Source: Gigaspora rosea (taxonomy: Eukaryota; Glomeromycota; Glomeromycetes; Diversisporales; Gigasporaceae). From it: DNA of 64,000 nt. The notes beneath the pieces are model-generated. The model did not search any database and was not told the origin of the DNA. It worked only from the letters and a program-made list of their open reading frames with translations. Positions 22,631 to 33,015 of the stretch are shown one piece after another. The stretch lies in NCBI GenBank assembly GCA_003550325.1, contig QKWP01000037.1:609820-673819 (forward strand). Direction: 5' to 3'. Position 1 is the stretch's first letter. Every line of letters begins with the position of its first letter. Both the position numbers and the translations under genes were made by a program.

Positions 22631-24753
22631 GAATCCCAAATCAAGCCAAAAAAAAGAAAAATGTCACACTAAAGATCAAAAAAAGAATGGGTGATTGGAC
22701 AGAGAAAAAATAATATGGGATCATTTTCAGAAAGGTGAAAAAAATCTCCAAATAAAAAGGTGCACATTCTAGAATGGAAGGAAAACAAAGAGAATTTGGT
22801 GCATGACAACTCATCAAGTTCAAGCATAACTCCTACAAGTAAGATTCTCAAAATGAGAGAAAACGAGGAGTCCATGGATAAAGAGGATAAACAAAAGAGG
22901 ATGGGTTGCAGCAATCGGTCTTAAACACCTCAAAAATATGATAGCTCGCGAAAAGCAGACTAGAGGGAAAAAGAAATCCTAAGTAGAACACGTAACTCTT
23001 GCAGAAAGTTGGAACATATACCTGATTCAAAGTCTAGTAGAAAATAGGGAAAAACAACAGGAACTCACGCAGGCACTAGAGAAGAACCAGGTGTACAATG
23101 AAATAATTTACTATACTGATGGCTCACACGGAGGAGGGTGTACGGAGGATCACAAAGCAGGGTATCAATAATTCAAGTAGATAGTAAAGGTACAATAGTT
23201 AGAACTTAAAGGCAGAATCCAAGGGTAGTTTTCTTCAACAAGATCAGAACTTATAGCAATTTTGGAAGTGACTCTGATAACTTCAAGCAACAGTAAAATA
23301 GACATTTTCACTGACAGTCAAGTAGTGATCCACATTATTAAAAAAGCTGAGAAATCAAAAGCACAAAAAGCTGGTGCAAGATAAAAATCCCAGGCATTTT
23401 AGGAACAATTGTTAAAATACTAGACACAAATAATATAGATTTGCAACTTCACAAAGTAAAAGCATATGTGGGAAATGTGCTAAATGACCTAGCGGATAGG
23501 GCAGCAAAAAAAGGTGCACAAGAAAGAGAAATAATTTCGATCAATGTAAATGAGATCCAGGGAATGGTGCTAAGACCTACCTGGAACAATTTCACAATTG
23601 AAACCCCGATCTGTAGCTTTCTCAAAATGCTTATACAAACTTTTCACAAAGTGGACTGGCTCTTTATGCAAAATACAAAGAACAGTATTCATCAAAAAAG
23701 AGCAGAAAGTCAAGACTAGAAGATATTTCAGAATTTGTGGAAGAAGGAAAGGAAAGATAAAGCATGTTCTTTCAGAGCGAATAAGAAATGGGAGTTCAGA
23801 TTAAAGAGCTTAAGCGGTTTACTGCCCACACTAAGTCTACACAAAAGAAACCAAGAAGTCCTCTATCAAATGGTAATATGCAGAAAATGTAAAAATAAAG
23901 AAGAGGACTTCGAGCACCTAACAACCTGTGAAGTTGACAGAGCATTTTGGTCTGAAAAAGAGAAGTTGATAGTAAAGGAAATCTGGTCAAATCTAGATAC
24001 ATCAATTAAGAAGAAACTGTCGATTGAATACTTGAACACAACGTTAACAGGAGGAGAAAAGGCAGATAGATGTGTGAGAAGAAATTATCTGGCACGAGAG
24101 CTAATTGAAACGGATATAAAAAATTCACTCCTGCAAGCAGAGATTGCTAACAAAGCAGCAGAGTCGATTATATTAGAATGGTGGGATAAATGGCATAGTG
24201 TTTTTCAAAATGAGATCTGGCTCCAACGCTGCAATGAAGTTGCAAAATGGGAAAAAGAGCTGGAAATTGATTCGGTGAAAAAGAAGAAGAAGAAGAAGGA
24301 AGAAAGCGAACCCAAAAGGAAGAAGGTCAAAGAAGAAAAGGTTGTAGACAAAGGAAAAGACACACCCTTGGAAGCGGAAGAAGAATCTAGAAGACAGAAG
24401 GTATCAGATAAAAGATGGGATAAATTCAAGGAAAAAATGGTTCAGGTATCAGAAGAGGTAGAAAAATAAATAAGGACCGGAAGTTGGTCCAGGTGGAATA
24501 AAAATTAAAAAGATCATGACAGGCTGTAGATCCAGGCTGATGAACTGTGTATTTAATATCTGAAGTAGATATTAAAGAAGCGACAAGGTCAATTTACTTT
24601 GGCAGGTTGCACATAGGTGCCAAATGGCAACAGGGTGAGCCACACTTTAGTTTAAAATAGCATAGCTATAAATAGAACACATGTATTAAAAATGCAATTT
24701 CTTATTATAAAATAAAGTTGTAACATGATCATCAAAAAAAAAAATAAAAAAAA
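22631..24753 (+). mobile_element. Second 5'-truncated LINE (LINE-2), fused to the tail of LINE-1
   Basis: Starts immediately after the LINE-1 A-tail and ends in its own A-rich tail (24734-24753), followed by the shared 17-bp target duplication. RNase H is recognisable: YYTDGSHGGG (near 23110), RSELIAILEV, IDIFTDSQVVIHII, and VKAYVGNVLNDLADRAAKKG (near 23460-23515), with stops between blocks. Sequence and codon use differ from LINE-1, so this is a different family, not a tandem copy. Confidence 0.87.
23735..24469 (+). CDS. C-terminal part of LINE-2 ORF, zinc-binding and Lys-rich tail
   Basis: A 244-residue open frame continuing the LINE-2 protein after RNase H, in a different frame from the RNase H block, so the full protein is broken upstream. 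Residues 49-65 form a C-x2-C-x8-H-x3-C cluster (CRKC ... HLTTC), like the zinc-binding motif closing fungal LINE ORF2 proteins. Residues 181-205 are a Lys/Glu-rich stretch with seven consecutive Lys, a probable nuclear-localisation or RNA-binding tail. The stop is at 24467-24469, followed by about 265 bp of 3' UTR and the A tail. The start codon is only the first Met in frame, not a real start. Confidence 0.65.
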   Translation: MWKKERKDKACSFRANKKWEFRLKSLSGLLPTLSLHKRNQEVLYQMVICRKCKNKEEDFEHLTTCEVDRAFWSEKEKLIVKEIWSNLDTSIKKKLSIEYLNTTLTGGEKADRCVRRNYLARELIETDIKNSLLQAEIANKAAESIILEWWDKWHSVFQNEIWLQRCNEVAKWEKELEIDSVKKKKKKKEESEPKRKKVKEEKVVDKGKDTPLEAEEESRRQKVSDKRWDKFKEKMVQVSEEVEK

Positions 24754-25129
24754 AATAAATTATAAATTAAATATGATTACTTACATTTTCAAATGCTGCT
24801 TTATATGATTCACAATTTTCTATATTATAAAAATTGCAATGCCTTTAGATGATATAGGTGGATATTCCATAGAAAAAATTGTATGCTGAATTTTATTTAT
24901 TCGCAAGCTTTCTGTTATTGAATGAATTTCATTTGTATTATAACTAGTATCTTCAATATCCTCAACCTCATTATAATTGGTATCTTCAAAACTATTATAA
25001 TCAATATCGTCAATTTTATTATGATCGGCATCTTTGATTTCACTATACTCAATATCTTCAATTTATCATGCTCATTATCTTTGATTTCATGATAATTAAC
25101 TTTTGCCAATTCGTTCTAAATATTTAGAT

Positions 25130-25198
25130 TAATTATAAATCTATTTTAATTATGAATCTATTTTAATTATGAATATATTTTAATTATGAATCTATTTT
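25130..25198. repeat. AATTATGAATCTATTTT short tandem repeat
   Basis: Four copies of a 17-18 bp unit, continued on the far side of the SINE at 26561-26590. The SINE therefore landed inside a pre-existing short tandem repeat of the MULE-like gene intron. Confidence 0.7.
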
Positions 25199-26560
25199 TT
25201 TTTTTTAAGGCGAGGTCATGCCTCGGTCTTTTTATTAAGTATAGTAATCATTACAACATCCTTGACTATTGCATTAGATTACTACAACTACCAAGTACCG
25301 AAACTTAGACTATTTTATCTATGACCTAAACCTACCAGAGCATCCTATATGTCCCACTTATATATATAATCTGGTTTTTGCACTTTACTTGCCCACTAAT
25401 AGTACCTGTAGTGCTGCCGCTACCAGTTCTTATCTCAAGCCATTTTTTGAATGCTGCCACAACCTTGGTCCGTATCTCAAGTCACTACTTTCCTACTAGT
25501 ATGTGTAGCACAATACATGCCTTACAAAGTTCACCAACCCCAGTACTTCTCCCGTTCCTCTTCTGGTTTCTTTCCAGTTGCTTTCCTTACCCCTCCCTTG
25601 CTTTTTTTCCCCGGTTACATTCCTACTCCCAATCCGAGGACCCGGAAGGAGTGGTCTGCCATTGGCGAACCCAATAGTCTCCCTCCCCTTGGTACATGCT
25701 TTCATAACACATGTCCTTTTCCTCCGGTGCGACTCTGGCGGTCTGATTGGTAGAGCCCCGCCATAGGCCCTTTTGTCGTAAGTTTGCTTCCGGTTAGTCC
25801 ACTTCTCAGTCAGTCCGCTTCCGGTCCATCCCCATCTGATTTTTGTTTAAGTACCGTTGGAAGTCGGCTACCTCTTTGCTCGGGTCTTGCCAAGTATGGT
25901 TTCCTTTTGTCCTATGGTTCTGTGCATAACACAGCGCCTGCGCTCCTCAGGATCTATGCGCCCCAGTTCTGTGCATAACACAGCTTTAAAGCTCCCAATG
26001 CGAGTTGGTGTAACCAAGGAAACAGATCTTAAATTTGAGCTCAGAGTCCAGGTTACCATAATGCAAATAAATTTTTTGAAATCGTCTCCAGTGGGATTCG
26101 AACTCTGTACCTTTTGTTACAACTACTTAGGGGTGACAACAATCCAACTACACTATGTCGCCACACCCAGTGTTGTACACGGACATTGTCCTGCCAATTT
26201 TACACAGACACAGACAGTCCGGGACGGGACGTCCGGGACATGTCCACAATCATGTCCCAACACGATATTGTTCACGGACAATGTTCCACTAATTTTTAAC
26301 TTTGTCCCTACAATGTCCGGGACATGTCCGCTAGGTAAAACCATCAAATTGCAGAATTATACAGACCCTTGGTTTGCGCTTCGTAAAAAATGATAATAAT
26401 TTACGATGGATACAACGAATTTTATTGGTTGGTGATTACGTGTTGATTCGCCGAATGTCCGGGACAAAATAAATTCTGGGCGGACATGTCTCAGATGTCC
26501 TGTCCTGGACTGTCTGCTGTCCGCTGTCCATGTTCCATGACAACACTGGCCACACCCACT
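25199..26560 (-). mobile_element. tRNA-derived SINE, unusually long, minus strand
   Basis: On the minus strand the 5' end reads AGTGGGTGTGGCGAC and soon gives an A-box-like ATAGTGTAGTTGG (about 26142-26153). About 40 bases on comes a B box, GAGTTCGAATCCC (about 26092-26105). These are the internal polymerase III promoter elements of tRNA genes. The 3' end is GACCGAGGCATGACCTCGCC then a run of A (25199-25206). GAATCTATTTT flanks both ends, although the site is itself repetitive. Without the nested hAT element it is still about 980 bp, long for a SINE, and its body (25210-26080) is clearly more GC-rich than the surroundings. Confidence 0.72.
26168..26548. mobile_element. Non-autonomous hAT element inside the SINE head
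   Basis: Termini CAGTGTTGTA and TGACAACACTG, with a perfect 8-bp target duplication GCCACACC at 26160-26167 and 26549-26556. The subterminal regions are packed with GGACATGTCC-type words (for example near 26235 and 26315). No transposase is encoded. Excising it in silico restores the tRNA-like SINE head. Confidence 0.93.
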
Positions 26561-26799
26561 GAATCTATTTTAATTATGAATCTATTTTAAACAAATATAT
26601 AAATAAATTTATTATAAGTTATACTAACTTCAGACTCATTATCATATAAACTTTCAGGATTCGAGGTATTTGATATTAAATTAATTACTGATGCTTCATC
26701 AAATTCAACTTTTCGAAATTTGAATTATTTTTTTTCAATATACCTTATAAATTCTCATCATCAGATTGTATTTCAATAATCATATTCTTTAAAATTCAA

Positions 26800-27042
26800 T
26801 CATACAATATTTAATCAATGGTTATAAAAAACAACTAGAAATCAAATAATTTAAAATATTTACTTATTGTTGACCTTCAAATCAAAAAAAATCAATAGAT
26901 CATATAAAACGATTAAGAAAGTAAAAGTAATTTTTATTATATACAAGCTTATATATACATTTCTGCATCACAATTTTAAATTGATCAAAAATTTATCAAT
27001 AGTATTCATGCTTAATAGTTTATTTAACTTTTTTTATATATT
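26800..27042. other. Intergenic, no gene seen
   Basis: AT-rich sequence upstream of the MULE-like gene and before the relic of the gene C region. No homology recognised on either strand. Confidence 0.5.
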
Positions 27043-28012
27043 ACTAGTGTGATAGGTAGCACATTTACGCCACCAATCTTATACAGAATTTAATAACTAT
27101 TCTAGTTTTTTAAATACTCAAGTAGTAAATAAACATGAATTTGAATAGCTTATTTTATTTACCTAGTTTAATACATAAATGATCTTTATATTCACGCACT
27201 AAATTAATACAAATAAAAAGAAATTAAATAGTAAATAAATATGAACTTGAATAGCTTATTTTAATTTCTTAGTTTAATAAATAAATAATCTTTATACACA
27301 CTTTCTAAATTAATGTGAATAAAAAAAATTAAATAGTAAATAAACATGAACTTAAATAGGGTATTTTAAATTACTTAGATTAATATGTAAATGATCTTTA
27401 TGCTCACATTTTAAATTAATGTGAATAAAAAGTAATTAAATAGTAAATAAACATGAATTTGAATAGCTTATTTTAATTACTTAGTTTAATATGTAAATGT
27501 TCTTCATACTCACAAATTAAATTAATGCAAATAAAAAAATTAAGTGGTAAATAAACATGAACTTGAATAGGTTACTTATTTTAATATGTAAATGATCTTT
27601 ATACTCACAAACTAAATTAATGCGAATAAAAAGAAATTAAATAGTAAATAAATATGAACTTGAATAGCTTATTTAATTACTTAGTTTAATACGTAAATGT
27701 TCATTATACTCACTAATTAAATTAATATGAATAAAAAGAAATTAAATATTAAATAAACATGAACTTGAATAGCTTATTTTAATTACTTAGTTTAATACAT
27801 AAATGGTCTTTATACTCACAGACTAAATTAATATGAATAAAAAGAAATTAAATAGTAAATAAACATGAACTTGAATAGCTTATTTTAATTACTTAGATAA
27901 ATACGTAAATTATCTTTATACAAAGTGAATAAAAAAAAATTAATAGTAAATAAGCATGAACTTTATGGTTTATTTTAATTACTTAGTTTAATACGTAAAT
28001 GATCTTTATACA
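27043..28012 (-). repeat. Minisatellite array 1, intron-like units of about 120 bp
   Basis: About eight tandem units sharing AAATTAAATAGTAAATAAACATGAACTTGAATAG-type cores (shown here only as a description). On the minus strand most unit junctions read ATTAATTTAG, three bases, GTGAGTATAAAG; examples are near 27170, 27610 and 27825. The left edge matches the left edge of the gene C region (50.79 kb). It is interpreted as the relic of an intron array related to 53200-54436. Confidence 0.8.
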
Positions 28013-28640
28013 CTCAATATTCCAGTGATGTGTAGCATGTAAATATCAAACAATTGGTACAATTGGGATCTAAAACAAATAAAATTAAAAAATTAAAAAT
28101 TGGTGGTGGGTAATGCAAAACGAAAAATTAACTTTGTGTGGTCTAAGAGTCAAAAAAAATCAGAAATCTTATTCTTAGGGTAACGTCCGAGCTAGTTTTA
28201 TTGTTAGTTTAGATTATTAGGTTATGCAAAGTTGATTTTTCGTTTTGCATTATTCACCATTCCATTTTTTCAATTTTTTTAAATTATTTTTTTTAGATTC
28301 TAAATTGTGCTCATTGTTCGAATTTTAATATCTAGTTTTTCCACAATTTTCATCCAGTGTCATCCAATGGAGACCTTAATTTCCCATAATTGTCCAATAG
28401 GACTGACAGGAAAAACATGTTTGCTGGTTAATTCCTTGTTGCGCAAAATAAAAAATTATCTTTGTATAACCTTAAATGTGAATATTTATTCTATTTGCAG
28501 TAAATTAAAAAAAATCTTGACTGACCAAGGATTCCATGTAATGCAAAACGAAAAATCAATGTTTAGCGCCCTATTATACCACTGAAAATTCCTGCTGGCC
28601 TACATGTATTTATATCAAGCAATCCATCCATTTTTCAATT
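28013..28640. repeat. Block repeated at 29842-30450, first copy
   Basis: This segment recurs nearly unchanged 1.83 kb downstream. It contains the word GCAAAACGAAAAATYAACTTTG three times: near 28115 (+), 28228 (inverted) and 28537 (+, diverged). No coding potential is conserved between the two copies. Confidence 0.8.
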
Positions 28641-28679
28641 TTAATACTTATTTGATTGTTTTGACTATATAATATGTAG

Positions 28680-28890
28680 TTAAAGTTTGAAATTATTATA
28701 GTTTCTATTATGAGTTATTGTTATAAACATTACTATTCTGGTGATACACAGCATGTGACTTACTAACATATGTTATTAACGTTATGTATATCTTAATCTA
28801 ATTTAAAGTTATAATGCGTGCATAACGAACAGAAGTTGATTTTTTAAATTTCGAAAATGCAAAGTGTGTGTAGCTATTGAAAGTCGATTT
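28680..28890. repeat. Block shared with 32048-32290 and part of 54975-55110
   Basis: Begins TGACTATATAATATG and includes GATACACAGCATGTGACTTACTAAC. The same block occurs near 32050 and, diverged, near 55000 upstream of gene C. It appears to belong to the upstream or intronic skeleton of the Sel1-kinase genes. Confidence 0.65.
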
Positions 28891-29850
28891 TTTTTAGATA
28901 CTCACGATCTAAATTAATAAAAAATTAAATAGTAAATAAACATGAATTGAATAGTTTATTTATTTACTTAGTTTAATACATAAATGATTTTTATACTCGT
29001 GCACTAAATTAATGTAAATAAAAAGAAATAAATAGTAAATTAACATGAACTTGAATAGTTATTTTAATTACTCAGTCAGTTTAATAAGTAAATGATCTTT
29101 ATACATACTTTCTAAATTAATGCGAATAAAAAAAATTAAATAGTAAATAAATATGAACTTGAATAGGTTATTTTAAATTACTTAGTTTAATACGTAAATN
29201 NNNNNNNNNNNNNNNNNNNNNNNNNNNNNNNNNNNNNNNNNNNNNNNNNNNNNNNNNNNNNNNNNNNNNNNNNNNNNNNNNNNNNNNNNNNNNNNNNNNN
29301 NNNNNNNNNNNNNNNNNNNNNNNNNNNNNNNNNNNNNNNNNNNNNNNNNNNNNNNNNNNNNNNNNNNNNNNNNNNNNNNNNNNNNNNNNNNNNNNNNNNN
29401 NNNNNNNNNNNNNNNNNNNNNNNNNNNNNNNNNNNNNNNNNNNNNNNNNNNNNNNNNNNNNNNNNNNNNNNNNNNNNNNNNNNNNNNNNNNNNNNNNNNN
29501 NNNNNNNNNNNNNNNNNNNNNNNNNNNNNNNNNNNNNNNNNNNNNNNNNNNNNNNNNNNNNNNNNNNNNNNNNNNNNNNNNNNNNNNNNNNNNNNNNNNN
29601 NNNNNNNNNNNNNNNNNNNNNNNNNNNNNNNNNNNNNNNNNNNAATAAAAAGAAATTAAATAGTAAATAAACATGAACTTGAATAGTTTATTTTAATTAC
29701 TTAGTTTAATACATAAATTATCTTTATACACACTTCTAAATTAATGAATAAAAAGAAATTAAATAGTAAATAAACATGAACTTGAATAGCTTATTTTAAT
29801 TACTTAGTTTAATATGTAAATGATCTTTATACACTCAATATTCAAGTGAT
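28890..29850 (-). repeat. Minisatellite array 2, interrupted by an assembly gap
   Basis: Further units of the same family as 27043-28012, with the same minus-strand junction (for example TTTAG-ATC-GTGAGTAT near 28905). Positions 29200-29643 are unknown bases, so the number of units cannot be counted; assemblers often break in such arrays. Confidence 0.75.
29200..29643. other. Assembly gap (444 unknown bases)
   Basis: A run of N within the tandem array; nothing can be said about its content or true length. Confidence 0.99.
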
Positions 29851-30450
29851 GTGTAGCATGTAAATATCAAATAATTGGTACAATTGAGATCTAAAACAAA
29901 TAAAATTAAAAAATTAAAAAATAGTTGTGGGTAATGCAAAACGAAAAATTAACTTTGTTTGGTCTAAGAGTCAAAAAAAAAATCAGAAATCTCATTTTTA
30001 GGACAACACGCGAGTTAGTTTTATTTTTAGTTCAGATTATTAGGTTATGCAAAGTTGATTTTTCGGTTTGCATTATCCGCCATTCCATTTTTTCAATTTT
30101 TTTAAATTATTTTTTTTTAGATTTTAAAATTTGCCCATTGTTCGATTTTTGACATCTATTTTTCCTACAATTTTCATCCGGAGTCATCCAATGGAGACCT
30201 TAATTTCCCATAATTGTCTAATAGGACTGACAGGAAAACATGATTGCTGGTTAATTCCTAGTTGCACAAACTAAAAATTATCTTTTTATAACCTTAAATG
30301 TAAATATTTATTCTATTTGCAGTAAATTAAAAAAAAATTAGACTGACCAAGGATTCCATGTAATGTAAAACGAAAAATCAACATTTAGTGCCCTATTATA
30401 CTACTGAAAATTTCTGCTGACCTACATGTGTTCATATTAAGCAATCCATC
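29842..30450. repeat. Block repeated from 28013-28640, second copy
   Basis: Near-identical partner of the block at 28013, again directly to the right of a minisatellite array. The duplicated unit was therefore array plus block. Confidence 0.8.
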
Positions 30451-31500
30451 CATTTTTCGATTTAAAGACTTACTTAATTAGGTTAGCTGCGCGACATAGT
30501 CATGCTAAAACCAGGAATGTGATATAACTGTTATCTTGCTCAACTGGTTATCAATCAACTTTCGGGCATAAAATATCTTTACTATATGCTTCTCTTCTTT
30601 TTATTCATTACAGTCAAAAGACTAACTTTTGCTCTTTCTATTTATATTAATTCTGCGATTACATATATTGTGTAACACTTATAATTCTCTAATTTTACTT
30701 TTTTTATTGAAACAACGTCCATGCCCGCTATTTCGAGAATTTACGGTAAATTTTAATGTCAATGACTAGAATTAATTTGTCTGTGAAATCTGATGTCATT
30801 AAAATAACTGCTAATAAAACAAAATTGTTTGTGAATAAATCGATTGTAAAATAATCTTACCTGTAATTAAATTCTCTGCGAACTAAGTTGTCTGTGAAGT
30901 AATTTTTTGGTGAGTTGATGCTACTGAATAGAATAGCTCAATAAAATCGAAATAGATCACAATAAATACAATTTGAATCTTGAGGCAGTCTGATAGCGAT
31001 AGAGAATATTTTACCTGATTTCATTCCACCAAATGATACATATTACTGCGTTCTCAGAATAATACAAATACCAAATCTGGTATTACAATCAGTTGGAGAG
31101 TATGATGAAATTGGGCCAGTTTAGTTCGATCATGAACAAATTGTGATTAAGGTTAAATGGTTTAAAACGATAACTAACTTATAATTATGGGTATAAGGTC
31201 CTCATTATTAATATGAACCAATACATTGGATTATTACAGAAATACTATCTACAATCCTACTTGTTCTTCTCCATAAGCAAAACCAAACCCTTATATTTTT
31301 TAATTCGTATGGGAGCTTTAATCACTATCCAAACGGGTGATCAAATCTCCAAACGAGTAAGTGATCAGTCGTCTGGAGATTTGATTACCAGTTTGACCCG
31401 TTTGGGGCTTTGATCACATATTTGGAGATTCAATCACCGACTATGCCAAAATAAAAAATAAATAACAATAAAAAATAACAATTCTAACTAAAAATAGAAA
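30451..31500. other. Intergenic, no gene seen
   Basis: Only a short repeat-rich patch near 31335-31430 stands out, where CAAACGGGTGATCAAATCTC and related words recur in both orientations. No family recognised. Confidence 0.5.
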
Positions 31501-31526
31501 AAGTTGATCATAAAACACCGGTATGC

Positions 31527-31796
31527 TCATACACGAAAGCAGAAGTATGTTACACCAGCACTGCATAGCTTTTTAATGCCCAACCAAATGTAAGATTTTG
31601 CGAACGATGGCAGGTAACCATACACCCCGTCAATTTGAATGACTACGTTCCTGGTATTATCAAATAATCTGGACGGCAACAATTCTGACCAAATATTTAC
31701 GAAAAAGCGTGACCTTTTAACAAAATGACCAGAATTGCAAAAAAGATCATAATCGACTTTGCAATAATAAAACCCTAACCACGTATTCATACACAT
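31527..31796 (-). CDS. 89-aa unassigned ORF
   Basis: A minus-strand frame with ordinary amino-acid composition (FVNIWSELLPSRLFDNTRNVV, then GVYGYLPSFAKSYIWLG), less AT-biased than the surrounding spacer. I recognise no family, and no upstream exon or paralogue is visible in the window. It may be a fragment of an old gene in the relic region or a chance frame. Confidence 0.22.
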   Translation of the reverse strand: MCMNTWLGFYYCKVDYDLFCNSGHFVKRSRFFVNIWSELLPSRLFDNTRNVVIQIDGVYGYLPSFAKSYIWLGIKKLCSAGVTYFCFRV

Positions 31797-31851
31797 AAAG
31801 CCTTAACACGCTAAGAAATTAGGTGCTCAAATTACCGTTCAGCAGCATTTA

Positions 31852-31940
31852 AAGATGGTCCATGCGATGATAGACACGTGAAAATTAAGCATCAAGACAG
31901 TCCATGCAATGATAGACAGGTGAAAATTAAGCATCAAGTG
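31852..31940. repeat. 48-bp tandem duplication
   Basis: The unit GGTCCATGCGATGATAGACA(C/G)GTGAAAATTAAGCATCAA is present twice in direct succession with three differences. Confidence 0.85.
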
Positions 31941-32640
31941 ATATATAGTATCATGTGGATCAATCAGATCCAAGATTTTGTGGAGCAACGACATTTCGAT
32001 TGCCATAAAACCATCACTACGTGATATTTATCACTCCGTTCCTGTTATGGTTTTGACTATATAATATGCAATTAAATTTGAAATTATTATATAGTTTCTA
32101 TTATGAGTTATTGTTATAAATATTACCATTCTGGCGATACATAGCATGTGACTTACTAACGTATGTTATTAACGTTATCCATATCCCAATCTAATTTAAA
32201 GTTATGATGTGTGTATAACGAACGGAAGTCGATTTTTTAAATTTCGAAAATGCAAAGTGCGTGTAATGATCGAAAGTCAATTTTTTAAATAAAATTGATG
32301 ATTAATTTACATTAATAGATCAATGATGAATTATTATGACATTAACATGCAAATGATCATATGGCATTAATTTTCTCACAGTCGAATTACAGTTTTTGGA
32401 CATAGCAAATCAAAAATGGCAAAGTGCAATATTGTATGACTTTATGATTATAAAAATTTTCCCACATACTGGACACGTTTCTGAAAGATGACCAATCGAA
32501 AATGTTCTAACAGATGAACTTTAAATTAATGACATATTGTGCATGTGTACTGAATTACCCAATCAAATCAAGAATAAAAGACCAATCAGCATGCGATTTA
32601 TATCGATCAGAGTGCAAATTATTTTAGTATGTTTTTAATA
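31940..32640. promoter_or_regulatory. Conserved upstream block, relic copy
   Basis: Shares ordered patches with 54960-55930 upstream of gene C, including GGACACGTTTCTGAAAGATG, CCAATCAAATCAAGAA and TTTATATCGATCAGAGTGC. Conservation of a non-coding block in front of one gene and in its exon-less relic suggests a promoter region. No specific factor site is claimed. Confidence 0.5.
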
Positions 32641-32760
32641 ATAATAATAATAATAATAATTAATAATAATTAATAATAATTAATAAAAAATTAATTATAA
32701 ATATATATATATATTAAAATTGAATTTTTTAATATTTATATTTTTTAATAACAACTGATA
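32634..32760. repeat. AAT / AT simple repeat
   Basis: Tandem ATA and TAATAATAAT runs followed by an AT dinucleotide run. Confidence 0.9.
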
Positions 32761-33015
32761 AGAAACCATTCTTTAATTTAATTAAAATATGCAAGCATAT
32801 TTGACATTCTAATCTTAAAAATTTGGGTGCATAAAATAACACCAAGAAACATCTTTTTTTTTTACTGTCTTGATTTATATCGTATTTCAGTGCATCTGGT
32901 AGTATGTACGTACACTGTCGTTATTCAATCTTACAAATTGGAAATCTTGTAACACGCATCAAATACGTACATACATAACACAAAAATTAACTACCTCTAT
33001 TACTGTACTACAAAC

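Larger units (their letters stand above)
15165..26790 (-). pseudogene. MULE-like transposase gene, multi-exon, torn apart by insertions
   Basis: Minus-strand coding blocks separated by AT-rich GT/AG introns. In gene order: FRKVEFDEASVINLIS (26632-26720); ITESLRINKIQHTIFSMEYPP ending at a GTAAGT donor (24783-25100); TGKPMGSGKRQFG (18600-18700); KCPYNEQKCHGNFVVQKRSKKYFKC with zinc-binding Cys, then DVDPILLNKLFKNEL (18185-18420). Next are SKGIHKHLPPPPERVPKEI (17400-17530), DKLRYLVSKVQK and PYGQGILGL (17160-17340), and FADGQIIV then DYFEIDIAFKCVQGNINELEI (16896-17090). The last blocks are LGNLDQTQAKGLGLHL (16560-16838), a block at 16000-16130, NVAEECHSKANQDGKFLSL (15373-15545) and LIRAKRYDTQNF (15165-15320). 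The HxHPPPPP, D-x-x-AKGLG and TNVAE-like blocks are how I recognise Mutator-like transposases of these fungi. Several frameshifts and stops are present. Individual block homology is good; the exon model is approximate. Confidence 0.68.

Noticed and set aside
26079-26167. A genuine tRNA gene
   Set aside because: A and B boxes are present but the acceptor ends do not pair and the sequence continues into a long body with an A tail; a SINE head explains it.
25378-26393. Several overlapping long plus- and minus-strand frames
   Set aside because: They lie in the GC-richer SINE body, overlap on both strands, cross the hAT insertion boundary, and match nothing; length is explained by the lower stop frequency.
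29168-29674. 168-codon minus-strand frame
   Set aside because: Almost entirely composed of unknown bases in the assembly gap.
27043-29850. CRISPR-like regular repeats
   Set aside because: Units are contiguous tandem copies with no unique spacers, in a eukaryotic context.
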